64,000 nucleotides of DNA from Rubrivivax sp. (GTDB lineage: Bacteria > Pseudomonadota > Gammaproteobacteria > Burkholderiales > Burkholderiaceae_C). Position 1 is the first letter of the stretch; every line of letters starts with the position of its first letter. Under the pieces are notes generated by a model. The model was not told the origin of the DNA and ran no database searches. It was given only the letters and a program-made list of their open reading frames with translations. The stretch is from positions 1 through 64,000 of the forward strand of contig JAHECD010000009.1 of NCBI GenBank assembly GCA_024641945.1, given 5' to 3'. This document shows, one piece after another, positions 54,750-64,000 of this stretch. The position numbers and the translations under genes were made by a program.

Positions 54750-56414
54750 CTAGCGAGAACGGCGCCGCGGGGCTGGAGCGCTTGCCCTATTCTTGCGTGT
54801 CACACCGGCGACAGTTCTCGACACGGCCTGGTCGATGGCCGCGTCGACGATTCCGCGTGCGGCGCGCGGCAGCGCCTGCCCCACGGTCTTGCCGACCAGG
54901 CCCCCCACGGCGCCGGTGATCGAGCGCGTGGCACGACTCACGCGTTCGACGGTCGATTCGTCGTCGGCCTCGCCCGGCAACGACAGCGCCCGCAGGTCGT
55001 CGAAGGCGATCTCGATCGCCTGCGCCAACGCCTTGACATCGGGCATGGCCTGGGCATCGGCGATCAGGCCGAAATCGAGCGACTGGTCGTAGCTCTGCAC
55101 GGTGATGTTCAGCGCCATGCCGTGCACCACGATCGAAGTGGGGTAGTTGGTGAGCATGTGCGCGCCCGCCATGTACAGCGGCACCGGAGGCCCGGGCACG
55201 TTGGAGATGACCACATTGGCCACCTGCGGAATCTTGTCGGCCACCTTGGCCTTGCCGTAAAGCGCCGCCGCAGCTTCCATCAGCCAGGGCACGCCGAGCG
55301 ACGGGAAATCGGTCGGCAGGATGCTCTTGACGCTGCCCATCGTGCTCTTCATGGCCGCGGTAGCCGCCTTCACATGCTCGAGCCGCTGGTGCGTGTCGGC
55401 GATATTCGTGCCCAGGCTGATGAGGCTCATCGACGCCTGGTTGTCGCTCGTCGAGTCGCCTGCCTCGCGCAGCGAGATCGGCACCGCCGCGATCAGGCTC
55501 TTGCGCGGCAACGTGCGCTTCTTGCTGAAGTAGCGCCGCAGCGCGCTCGAGCACACCATCAGCACCATGTCGTTGATGGTGGCACCGTGCTGCCGGCCGA
55601 GCGCCTTGAGTTCCTTCAGCGGCAACGTGACGGCGGCAAAGGCGCGACCGGGGGTGATCGACACATTGAACGGCGTCTTCGGCGCGAGCGTGAGGTTGCT
55701 CGGGCGCTTCTTGCCGCCAAACAAGGCCGTGCCGCCGATCGCCGTGCGGGCCGCACCGGAGAGCGTGCCGACCGTCGACGGCAACCCCTTGACGATGCCC
55801 GAGACCTGCGCGATCTGGTTGGCCAGTGCGCCGCGCAGCATCTCGGTCATGTCGAGCCTGAAGGTCTTGGTGCGCCTCGATGGCCGCAATTCGATGGCGC
55901 GCGGCTCCGGCGACGTGTCGAGCAGCACGTTGGCCAGTGCCACCGCGGCCTGGCCATCGACGGCCGCATGGTGCAACTGGGTGTAGAGCGCGACCCGCTT
56001 GCACCCGTTGGCGCCCGGCGCGAGGCCTTCGAAGACATGCATCTTCCAGAGCGGTCGGCGGCGGTCGAGCAGCACCGGATGCAAGAGCCCCACCTGCGTC
56101 TCCAATGCGGCCAGGCCGTCGCCGCTGCGCGCGTCCTTGGGCAGCTTGATCTCGACGATGTGCTTGGTGAGGTCGGGCTCGGCATCGACCCAGGCCGGAT
56201 TCGCCAGGTTCAGCGGCATCCACCACAGGCGCCGGCGCAGCACCGGTGCGGCCTGCAGGCGCGACGCGATGTGTTTGCGCAGGTCACGCACGAAACGGCC
56301 CTTGTAGCCCTCGGGAAGCTCCAGGACGTGCAGCGCGCCCACGTGCATGGGCATCTCCGGCGTTTCGAGATAGAGGAAAGAGGCATCCAGGCCGGACAGC
56401 TGCTTCATGGTCAT
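54750..56414 (-). CDS. Wax ester synthase / diacylglycerol O-acyltransferase (WS/DGAT)
   Basis: 'MKQLSGLDASFLYLETPEMPMHVGALHVLELP', catalytic 'HHAAVDG', 'ISNVPGPPVPLYMAGA'. Confidence 0.95.
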   Translation of the reverse strand: MTMKQLSGLDASFLYLETPEMPMHVGALHVLELPEGYKGRFVRDLRKHIASRLQAAPVLRRRLWWMPLNLANPAWVDAEPDLTKHIVEIKLPKDARSGDGLAALETQVGLLHPVLLDRRRPLWKMHVFEGLAPGANGCKRVALYTQLHHAAVDGQAAVALANVLLDTSPEPRAIELRPSRRTKTFRLDMTEMLRGALANQIAQVSGIVKGLPSTVGTLSGAARTAIGGTALFGGKKRPSNLTLAPKTPFNVSITPGRAFAAVTLPLKELKALGRQHGATINDMVLMVCSSALRRYFSKKRTLPRKSLIAAVPISLREAGDSTSDNQASMSLISLGTNIADTHQRLEHVKAATAAMKSTMGSVKSILPTDFPSLGVPWLMEAAAALYGKAKVADKIPQVANVVISNVPGPPVPLYMAGAHMLTNYPTSIVVHGMALNITVQSYDQSLDFGLIADAQAMPDVKALAQAIEIAFDDLRALSLPGEADDESTVERVSRATRSITGAVGGLVGKTVGQALPRAARGIVDAAIDQAVSRTVAGVTRKNRASAPAPRRRSR

Positions 56415-56476
56415 CGGGGCTCCTGGCAAAGGCCAAGCCGATGCTAGGCCGCGCGACGCTTGCCCCGGCCCCGGGC

Positions 56477-57373
56477 TCACCCTATGGCGGGCCGGCGTAT
56501 CGACAAGGCCGCATTCGCCGCCAGCGCGCCGAGCACCAGCGCCCCACCGCCGAGTGAGGCCACGCCCGGTGCCTCGCCCGCACCGAGCCAGGCCCAGGCG
56601 ACACCGAAGACCACCTCGAGCAGCGACAGCAGCGACGCCTCGGGCGCACTGAGCGCACGTGCCGCGCTGACCGCCATCAGGCACGGCACCGCCAGTTGCA
56701 CGACACCAAGCAAGCCGAGCAAACCCAGGTCGTGCGGCGACGCCGCGAAGGGCAGCGCCGGCGCCAACGTGGCCATCGCAGAGAGCGCCGCGCCGACCAT
56801 CACGGCGGCCAGCATGTCGCCCTGCTGCGCACCGCCGGGCGAGCGCGCGGCGGTGTGCTGCAACAGCGTCCAATTGGCGGCCGCGGCCAGCGGCACACCG
56901 AGCGCCACCAGCGTGCCCAGCAGGTGGCGCGGGTCGCCGGCGCTGATCTGGCTGCCGTACATCCAGGCAATGCCGACGCCGGCGAGCAGCACCGCGCCCC
57001 AGGTGTGTGCGGGCATCCGATGACCGAGCGCGACCCGGGCAAGCAGTGCCGTGAAGATCGGTGCGAGCGACATCGTGATCAACACGTTGGCGACCGTGGT
57101 CAACGTGAGCGCCAGCATGAAATTGGTGTACATCACCGACCAGCACAACGCCGACAGCCAGAGGGCACGCCCGCCCGTGCGCACCGATCGCCACAGCGCC
57201 GCGGGTCCCCGCAGCCACGACAGCAGCACGACCAGCGCCAGCGCGTTGAACAAGCTGCGCCAGAACGTGACTTCGAAGCTGCGCGCCGCCTCGAGATGGC
57301 GCGTGACCACGCCGGCGATGCTCCACATGAGCGTCGCCGCCAGCATCAGAAGAAGAGCGCGCCGATGGGTCAC
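56477..57373 (-). CDS. EamA/DMT family transporter
   Basis: ~10 TM; 'MLAATLMWSIAGVVTRHLEAARSFEVTFWRSLFNALALVVLL'. Confidence 0.9.
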   Translation of the reverse strand: MTHRRALLLMLAATLMWSIAGVVTRHLEAARSFEVTFWRSLFNALALVVLLSWLRGPAALWRSVRTGGRALWLSALCWSVMYTNFMLALTLTTVANVLITMSLAPIFTALLARVALGHRMPAHTWGAVLLAGVGIAWMYGSQISAGDPRHLLGTLVALGVPLAAAANWTLLQHTAARSPGGAQQGDMLAAVMVGAALSAMATLAPALPFAASPHDLGLLGLLGVVQLAVPCLMAVSAARALSAPEASLLSLLEVVFGVAWAWLGAGEAPGVASLGGGALVLGALAANAALSIRRPAIG

Positions 57374-57483
57374 GACGGTTCGGGGAATCGCAGGGCGGTC
57401 CGGGTTTCAGGCCAATCACGACCCGCCGCCCGGTGGGGAGCCGCGGGCGCCGGGGATCGCCGGCGGCGTGGTGAAGGACGCGG

Positions 57484-59301
57484 TTACGCGGCTTCGCGGC
57501 TGGCGCGCTTGCGATCGTGTTCCTTCAGCCAGCGCTTGCGGATCCGGATCGACTTTGGCGTGATCTCCACCAATTCGTCGTCGGCGATGAACTCCACCGC
57601 GTACTCCAGCGTGAGCTGGATCGGCGGCGTGATCTTGATGGCGTCTTCCTTGCCGCTGACGCGGAAGTTGGTGAGCTGTTTCTGGCGCACGGCGTTGACG
57701 ACGAGATCGTTGTCGCGGCTGTGGATGCCCACGATCATGCCCTCGTAGACCGGATCGCCCGGCTTGACGAACATGCGGCCGCGGTCGTCGAGCTTGCCGA
57801 GCGCGTAGGTCACGATCTCGCCGTCGTCCATGCTGATCAGCACGCCGTTCTTGCGCCCCTCGATGTCGCCCTTGAAGGCCTCGTAGCCGTCGAAGATGTG
57901 GCTCATCAGGCCCGTGCCGCGCGTGAGCGTGAGGAATTCGCCCTGGAAGCCGATGAGGCCGCGCGCCGGGATGCGGTATTCCAGCCGCACGCGCCCGCGC
58001 CCGTCGGGCTGCATGTCCACGAGCTCGCCCTTGCGCAGGCCGAGCTCCTGCATCACGCCGCCCTGGTGGGTGTCTTCCACGTCCACCGTCAGCAGCTCGA
58101 TCGGCTCGTGTTTCTCGCCATTCACGTCGTGCAGCAGCACACGCGGGCGGGAGACGGCCAGTTCATAGCCCTCGCGCCGCATGTTCTCGAGCAGGATCGT
58201 CAGGTGCAGCTCGCCGCGGCCGTTCACCTCGAAGATGCCGTCCTCATCGGTGTCGTTGACACGCAGCGCGACGTTGCTCTGCAGCTCGCGGTCGAGCCGG
58301 TCGCGCAGCTGGCGGCTGGTGACGAACTTGCCTTCGCGCCCGGCCAGGGGCGAGTTGTTGACGCAGAAATTCATCGTCAGCGTGGGTTCGTCGATGCGCA
58401 GCATCGGCAGCGGGCGCGGCTCGTCCAGGCTCGTGATCGTCACGCCGATGCCGATGTCCTCGATGCCGTTGATGAGCACGATGTCGCCCGGGCCGGCGAC
58501 CTCCGCCTGCATGCGCTCCAGCCCCTCGAACTTGAGCACCTGGTTGATGCGAGCCTTGCGTGGTGTGCTGTCCGGGCCTTCGTAGACGGCCACGTCGGTG
58601 CCCGGACGCAAGGTGCCACTGTGAATACGGCCCACGCCGATACGGCCCACGTAGGTCGAATATTCGAGCGAGCAGATCTGCAACTGCAGCGGCTCGTTCT
58701 CGTCGCCCTCGTGCGGCGGCACGTACTGCAGCACGGCCTCGAACAGCGGCGCCAGGTCGGTACCCACCTCGCCCGGCTCCATCGTCGCCCAGCCGTTCAG
58801 GCCCGAGGCGTAGACGACGGGAAAGTCGAGCTGGCTCTCGGTGGCACCGAGCTTGTCGAAGAGGTCGAACGTGGCGTTGATCACATAGTCCACGCGCGAG
58901 CCCGGGCGATCGACCTTGTTCACGACGACGATCGGCTTCAGCCCGAGCGCGAGCGCCTTCTTCGTCACGAAGCGCGTCTGCGGCATCGGGCCCTCGACCG
59001 CATCGACCAGCAGCAGCACGCCGTCGACCATCGACAGCACACGCTCGACCTCGCCGCCGAAGTCGGCGTGGCCGGGGGTGTCGACGATGTTGATGTGCGT
59101 GCCCTGCCAGGTGACGGCGCAGTTCTTGGCCAGGATCGTGATGCCACGTTCCTTCTCCAGGTCGTTGCTGTCCATCACGCGCTCGGCCACCTTCTCGTTC
59201 TCGCGGAAGGTGCCGCTCTGGCGCAGGAGCTGGTCCACGAGCGTGGTCTTGCCATGGTCGACGTGCGCGATGATGGCGATGTTGCGAATCTGCTTGTTCA
59301 T
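57484..59301 (-). CDS. typA: GTP-binding protein TypA/BipA
   Basis: '[26 protein letters not shown]', '[24 protein letters not shown]'; full-length 605 aa. Confidence 0.97.
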   Translation of the reverse strand: MNKQIRNIAIIAHVDHGKTTLVDQLLRQSGTFRENEKVAERVMDSNDLEKERGITILAKNCAVTWQGTHINIVDTPGHADFGGEVERVLSMVDGVLLLVDAVEGPMPQTRFVTKKALALGLKPIVVVNKVDRPGSRVDYVINATFDLFDKLGATESQLDFPVVYASGLNGWATMEPGEVGTDLAPLFEAVLQYVPPHEGDENEPLQLQICSLEYSTYVGRIGVGRIHSGTLRPGTDVAVYEGPDSTPRKARINQVLKFEGLERMQAEVAGPGDIVLINGIEDIGIGVTITSLDEPRPLPMLRIDEPTLTMNFCVNNSPLAGREGKFVTSRQLRDRLDRELQSNVALRVNDTDEDGIFEVNGRGELHLTILLENMRREGYELAVSRPRVLLHDVNGEKHEPIELLTVDVEDTHQGGVMQELGLRKGELVDMQPDGRGRVRLEYRIPARGLIGFQGEFLTLTRGTGLMSHIFDGYEAFKGDIEGRKNGVLISMDDGEIVTYALGKLDDRGRMFVKPGDPVYEGMIVGIHSRDNDLVVNAVRQKQLTNFRVSGKEDAIKITPPIQLTLEYAVEFIADDELVEITPKSIRIRKRWLKEHDRKRASREAA

Positions 59302-59309
59302 GGTGTTCG

Positions 59310-60263
59310 TCAGGCGGCCAGCGCCTGGACTTCGAGGGGACTGAGGAGCCGGTCGGCGATGAGTTCGCCTGCGGTGATGTGGGCGCTGCCTAGAAAGACG
59401 TCTTGCGCGGCGCCCCGCGCGGCATTCGTCGTGGGATTCGGTGCCGGGCCGTAGACCCGCACGGCCGGCGCGTCGGACAGCTGCACCCGACGGCGCAACC
59501 CCGAGAGGAACCGCCCGGCCTCGTCGTCGGGCAGATGCACCGCAGGCCAGTTCAGCAGCAGGCTGTCGGCCGGGCGCAGCAGGGCCTCGCGCGCCGGCTC
59601 GTCGAGAGCGGCCAGTTGGTCGAGCGACACCGCATCATCGAGCTGCAGCGCGCCGACGGCCGTGCGGCGCAACGCGCTCAAGTGCGCGCCGCAGCCGAGC
59701 GCCTCGCCCAGGTCCTCGGCCAGGGTGCGCACGTAAGTACCTTTGCTGCAGGTGACGTCGAGCACCAGGCGCTCGGCCTGCCACTCGACGCATGCCAGCC
59801 GGTGGATCACCACGGCGCGCGGTGCGCGCACGATCTCGACCCCGGCGCGGGCATATTCATAGAGGGCCTTGCCTTCGTGCTTGAGCGCCGACTGCATCGG
59901 CGGCACCTGCTCGATGGCGCCTGTGAAGCGGTCCAGCGCGGCATCGAGCGCGGCGCGGTCGAAGTCCAGCGGGCGCTCGCGCAGGATCTCGCCTTCGAGG
60001 TCGCCGCCGGTGCGCGTGACGCCGAGATGCAGCGTGGCGCGGTAGGTCTTGTCCGCCTCCAGGCTGACCTGCGAGAACTTGGTCGCGGCGCCGAAGCACA
60101 GCGGCAACAGGCCCGAGGCCAAGGGGTCGAGCGTGCCCGTGTGCCCGCCTTTCTCGGCGCGCAAGAGCCGCTTGGCCTTCCACAGCGCATCGTGGCTGGA
60201 CAGGCCCAACGGCTTGTCGAGCAGCAGCACGCCGTGCACGGGACGCCGCGCGACCTTGTTCAT
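59310..60263 (-). CDS. truB: tRNA pseudouridine(55) synthase TruB
   Basis: '[54 protein letters not shown]'. Confidence 0.96.
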   Translation of the reverse strand: MNKVARRPVHGVLLLDKPLGLSSHDALWKAKRLLRAEKGGHTGTLDPLASGLLPLCFGAATKFSQVSLEADKTYRATLHLGVTRTGGDLEGEILRERPLDFDRAALDAALDRFTGAIEQVPPMQSALKHEGKALYEYARAGVEIVRAPRAVVIHRLACVEWQAERLVLDVTCSKGTYVRTLAEDLGEALGCGAHLSALRRTAVGALQLDDAVSLDQLAALDEPAREALLRPADSLLLNWPAVHLPDDEAGRFLSGLRRRVQLSDAPAVRVYGPAPNPTTNAARGAAQDVFLGSAHITAGELIADRLLSPLEVQALAA

Positions 60264-60631
60264 CAGTCGTCCTTCGCGCGCGTGGCGTTGGCGCGCGCGA
60301 TCAGCGCATTGAGGTCCGCGGCACGCTCGGTGGTGCGGTCGAAATGGAAGTGCAGCGTCGGCACGGTGTGGATCTGCAGGCGCTTGAACAGGCCGTTGCG
60401 CAAGAAGCCGGCGGCCTCGTTGAGCGCGGTCTCGCACGCCTCGTGGTCGCCCACGAGCAACGAGAACAGCACCTTCGCGTGGGCGTAGTCGGCCGAGACC
60501 TCGACCGCATTGATCGTGACCATGCCGATGCGCGGGTCCTTCAGCTCGCGAATCAGCTCGGCCAGATCGCGCTGGATCTGGTCGGCGATGCGGAAGCTGC
60601 GATTGGGGATGGCTCTTTTGTGGCGTGTCAT
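60263..60631 (-). CDS. rbfA: Ribosome-binding factor A
   Basis: '[49 protein letters not shown]'. Confidence 0.96.
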   Translation of the reverse strand: MTRHKRAIPNRSFRIADQIQRDLAELIRELKDPRIGMVTINAVEVSADYAHAKVLFSLLVGDHEACETALNEAAGFLRNGLFKRLQIHTVPTLHFHFDRTTERAADLNALIARANATRAKDD

Positions 60632-60651
60632 CGGGTGGACCCCTTCAACGA

Positions 60652-60685
60652 CAAACCCCGCCGTCTGGGCAGAGGGCGGGGTTTG
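60652..60685 (-). terminator. Terminator-like hairpin between infB and rbfA
   Basis: Perfect 11-bp arms caaaccccgcc / ggcggggtttg with a 12-nt loop; weak U-tract on the minus strand. Confidence 0.55.
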
Positions 60686-60707
60686 CTCGGGTGAGGCGAA
60701 CTCCGCA

Positions 60708-63554
60708 CTACAAGGTGCGTGCGACTTCCTTGATCTCGAAGAATTCCAGCTGGTCGCCCTGCGCGATGTCGTTGTAGTTCTTCAGCTTGATGCCGCACTC
60801 GAAGCCTTCCTTGACTTCGCGCACGTCGTCCTTCATCCGCTTGACCGACTCGACCTCGCCCGTGTAGATGACCACGTTCTCGCGCAGCAGGCGGAAGCGC
60901 GCGTTGCGCGTCACCTGGCCGGCGGTGATCATGCAACCGGCGACCGTGCCGATCTTCGAGGCGACGAACACCGTGCGGATCTCGGCCGTTCCGATGACCT
61001 CTTCGCGCTGCTCCGGCGCCAGCATGCCGGCCATCGCCGCCTTGACGTCGTCGACGGCGTCGTAGATGACGTTGTAGTAGCGGATATCGACGCCGTTGCC
61101 GTCCGCCAGCTTGCGCGCCAGCACGTCGGCGCGGACGTTGAAACCCACGATGACGGCCTTGGACGCGATCGCCAGGTTGACGTCGCTCTCGCTGATGCCG
61201 CCCACGGCCGCGTGCACGATCTGCACCTTGACCTCCGGCGTGCTGAGCTTGAGCAGCGACTGCGCAAGCGCTTCCTGCGAGCCCTGCACGTCCGCCTTGA
61301 CGATGAGCGCCAGCGTCTGCGCCTGGCCCTCGCCCATGGTGTCGAACATGTTCTCGAGCTTGGCGGCCTGGCGCTTGTTGAGCGTGACCTCGCGGTACTT
61401 GCCCTGGCGGAAGGTGGCGATCTCGCGTGCACGACGCTCGTCGGACAGCACCATGAAATCGTCGCCCGCCTGCGGCACCTCGGTCAGGCCCTGGATCTCG
61501 ACCGGGATCGACGGGCCGGCCGAGTCCGTGGCCTTGCCGTCCTCGTCGAGCATGGCCCGCACGCGGCCAAAGCTGCTGCCGGCCAGAACGATGTCGCCCT
61601 TCTTCAGCGTGCCGCTCTGCACCAGCACCGTGGCCACGGGGCCGCGCCCCTTGTCGAGCTTGGCTTCGATGACAAGGCCCTTGGCCATGGCGTCGGTCGG
61701 CGCCTTCAGCTCCAGCACCTCGGCCTGCAACAGCACCTGCTCGAGCAGGTCATCGACACCCTGGCCGGTCTTGGCCGACACGGAAACAAACGGTGATTCG
61801 CCGCCGAACTCCTCGGGCACGACCTGTTCCGACACGAGCTCGTTCTTCACGCGCTCGAGGTTGGCATCGGGCTTGTCGATCTTGTTGATGGCCACGACCA
61901 GCGGCACACCCGCGGCCTTGGCGTGCGAGATCGCTTCCTTGGTCTGCGGCATCACGCCGTCGTCTGCCGCCACCACGAGGATGACGATGTCGGTGGCCTT
62001 GGCGCCGCGTGCACGCATCGCCGTGAATGCGGCGTGGCCCGGGGTGTCGAGGAAGGTGATCATCCCGCGCGGCGTCTCGACGTGATACGCGCCGATGTGC
62101 TGCGTGATGCCGCCCGCCTCGCCCGCGGCCACACGGGCCCGCCGGATGTAGTCGAGCAATGAGGTCTTGCCGTGGTCGACGTGGCCCATCACGGTCACCA
62201 CCGGCGCACGTGGCAGTTCCTCGGCCGTCGATGCGGCTTGTTCTTCCTCGGTGAAGGCTTCCGGATCGTCCAGCTTGGCGGCAAAGGCCTTGTGGCCCAT
62301 TTCCTCGACCACGATCATCGCGGTCTCCTGGTCGAGCTGCTGGTTGATCGTGACCATCTGGCCCAGCTTCATCAGCTGCTTGATCACCTCGCTCGCCTTG
62401 ACACTCATCTTGTGCGCAAGGTCGGCCACGCTGATGGTCTCGGGCACGTGCACTTCCTGCACCTGCGCCTCGACCGGGGCGCTGAACGAGCCACCGTCGT
62501 CGGTCCGTTCACCTCGCCGTGCGCCGCGCGGCGCACGCCAGCCCGGGCGCCCGCCACCCGCGTCGCCGCGGGTCTTGAGTGCACGCTTCTTGGCCGCATC
62601 GTCGGCCCAGCTCGAAGACAGCTTCTCGCTCTTGACCTGTTTCTTGTCGCCCGGCTTGGCCGCCGTGGCGGATGCCGGCGCACCCGGCTTGGCGGCGGGC
62701 TTGTGGATCGTGCCCTTGATGCCCGCGGCATCCGCCGGCTTGGCCTCTTCAGGCTTCTTGGCCGTGAGCACCTGGCGCGGACGCGACATCATCTCGCGGA
62801 TCGCCGCGGCCTCGGTCTCGGCCCGCTTGCGCCGGGCGTCGGAGTCGGCCTGGGCCTGCCTGGCGCTGGCGTCGGCATCCGCCGCCTTGACCACACGCAG
62901 ACCGGGTTTGACCGGCTCAGGAGCAGGTGCCGGCACGGGTGCCGCAGCCTCGACGGCTGACGGCTCTTCGGCAGGCTTGTCCCCGGCGTCGGCGGAAGCC
63001 GGCGCCCTGGCGTCGCGCTCGGCTGCAGCAGCCGCAGCGGCCGCCTCTTCGGCGGCCACGCGGGCCGCTTCGCGCGCAGCGGCCTCCTCGGCCTCACGCT
63101 GCGCAGCGGCTTCGGCCTGGCGCTGTCGCTCGGCCGCGTCTTCAGTCTGGCGACGGATCAGTGCCGCCTGGGCCTCGGCCTCCGCATCGCGCCGGGCCTG
63201 CTCCTCTTCGTCGATGGTCGGGACGAGCACCTCCTCGACAGACGCAGGCGCATCGTCGCGCTTGACGAAGGTTCGCTTCTTGCGCACCTCGACCTGGATC
63301 GTGCGTGCCTTGCCGGAGGCGTCGGCCTGCTTGATCTCGCTAGTGCTCTTGCGTGTGAGCACGATCTTCTTGCGGTCAGGCGTGGCGGTGCCGTGCGCCG
63401 TGCGCAGGTATTCGAGCAGGCGTTCCTTGTCGCCGTCGGTCAGCGCGTCGTCGGGCGACTGCTTGGCGACGCCGGCCGACTGCAGCTGCTCGATCAACGC
63501 CGACGTGGGGCGGTTGAGCTGTGCGGCGAACTGAGCGACGGTGGTCACTGCCAT
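60708..63554 (-). CDS. infB: Translation initiation factor IF-2
   Basis: 948 aa; '[43 protein letters not shown]', '[19 protein letters not shown]'. Confidence 0.98.
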   Translation of the reverse strand: MAVTTVAQFAAQLNRPTSALIEQLQSAGVAKQSPDDALTDGDKERLLEYLRTAHGTATPDRKKIVLTRKSTSEIKQADASGKARTIQVEVRKKRTFVKRDDAPASVEEVLVPTIDEEEQARRDAEAEAQAALIRRQTEDAAERQRQAEAAAQREAEEAAAREAARVAAEEAAAAAAAAERDARAPASADAGDKPAEEPSAVEAAAPVPAPAPEPVKPGLRVVKAADADASARQAQADSDARRKRAETEAAAIREMMSRPRQVLTAKKPEEAKPADAAGIKGTIHKPAAKPGAPASATAAKPGDKKQVKSEKLSSSWADDAAKKRALKTRGDAGGGRPGWRAPRGARRGERTDDGGSFSAPVEAQVQEVHVPETISVADLAHKMSVKASEVIKQLMKLGQMVTINQQLDQETAMIVVEEMGHKAFAAKLDDPEAFTEEEQAASTAEELPRAPVVTVMGHVDHGKTSLLDYIRRARVAAGEAGGITQHIGAYHVETPRGMITFLDTPGHAAFTAMRARGAKATDIVILVVAADDGVMPQTKEAISHAKAAGVPLVVAINKIDKPDANLERVKNELVSEQVVPEEFGGESPFVSVSAKTGQGVDDLLEQVLLQAEVLELKAPTDAMAKGLVIEAKLDKGRGPVATVLVQSGTLKKGDIVLAGSSFGRVRAMLDEDGKATDSAGPSIPVEIQGLTEVPQAGDDFMVLSDERRAREIATFRQGKYREVTLNKRQAAKLENMFDTMGEGQAQTLALIVKADVQGSQEALAQSLLKLSTPEVKVQIVHAAVGGISESDVNLAIASKAVIVGFNVRADVLARKLADGNGVDIRYYNVIYDAVDDVKAAMAGMLAPEQREEVIGTAEIRTVFVASKIGTVAGCMITAGQVTRNARFRLLRENVVIYTGEVESVKRMKDDVREVKEGFECGIKLKNYNDIAQGDQLEFFEIKEVARTL

Positions 63555-63617
63555 GGATTGCGGTTCCTTCGGGTTTCCGGGCCGGCTTCGGGGTCTTGTG
63601 GACGTCCGTGCCGACGA

Positions 63618-64000
63618 TCAGGCGGTGAACCAGTGTTCACGCGCCTTCATGATGAGCTCACGCGCCTGCGCATCGTCGACGCCCGACATCTCGGTCAGCT
63701 CGTCGACGGCCAGGTCGGCCAGGTCGTCACGGGTATGCACGCCGCCGACCGCCAGCTTGGCGATCAGCTCGGGCGTCACGCCTTCGAGGTCGCGCAGGTC
63801 CTGCGAGACCTCCTCGACCTTCTCTTCTTTTTCGATCTCCATCGTCAACAGCGCATCCTTCGCTCGGGTGCGCAACTCGTTGACGGTGTCCTCGTCGAAG
63901 GATTCGATCTCCAGCATTTCCTGGAGCGGCACGTAGGCCACTTCTTCCAGGCTCGTGAAGCCCTCGGCGATGAGGATGTCGGCGACCTCCTCGTCGACGT
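63618..64000 (-). CDS. nusA: Transcription termination/antitermination protein NusA (C-terminal part; 5' end outside window)
   Basis: 'AYVPLQEMLEIESFDEDTVNELRTRAKDALLTMEI...LRDLEGVTPELIAKLAVGGVHTRDDLADLAVDELTEM'; position upstream of infB. Confidence 0.93.
   Translation of the reverse strand, partial: VDEEVADILIAEGFTSLEEVAYVPLQEMLEIESFDEDTVNELRTRAKDALLTMEIEKEEKVEEVSQDLRDLEGVTPELIAKLAVGGVHTRDDLADLAVDELTEMSGVDDAQARELIMKAREHWFTA

Noticed and set aside
57517-59454. 645-aa plus-strand ORF opposite typA
   Set aside because: Antisense shadow of TypA/BipA.

Overview
GC-rich chromosomal window from a beta-proteobacterium, probably Burkholderiales (inferred from gene content and the nusA-infB-rbfA-truB-typA order). 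It holds about 55 supportable CDSs. No rRNA, tRNA, CRISPR array or intact mobile element was recognised; one decayed transposase remnant lies at the left edge. The right end (57.5-64 kb) is conserved translation housekeeping. About 9-52 kb looks like a stress or low-oxygen survival island: DUF2934, Zn-ADH, a 215-aa GroEL lacking its middle, Cfa, UspA, Lon, host-attachment protein, homospermidine synthase, isochorismatase-like protein, Hsp20, two CBS proteins, PAS histidine kinase plus LuxR regulator, Crp/Fnr regulator, HPF, DUF1269 and a 2-oxoacid:ferredoxin oxidoreductase operon. By eye, at least twelve FNR/ANR-like dyads (TTGNN-N4-NNCAA) sit upstream of these genes. Main highlights: (1) a mini-GroEL that fuses the two nucleotide-pocket loops and has lost all three catalytic aspartates; (2) the putative FNR-type regulon, with a local Crp/Fnr protein that keeps the ETVSR recognition helix but lacks the Fe-S cysteines; (3) an uncharacterised Ser/Thr-rich protein translationally coupled to a PhoD-like phosphatase; (4) a Co-type nitrile hydratase with no adjacent activator; (5) a 55-bp-arm inverted repeat upstream of lon; (6) an isochorismatase-fold protein with the nucleophile Cys replaced by Ser. 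All calls are from manual reading; no database search was run.
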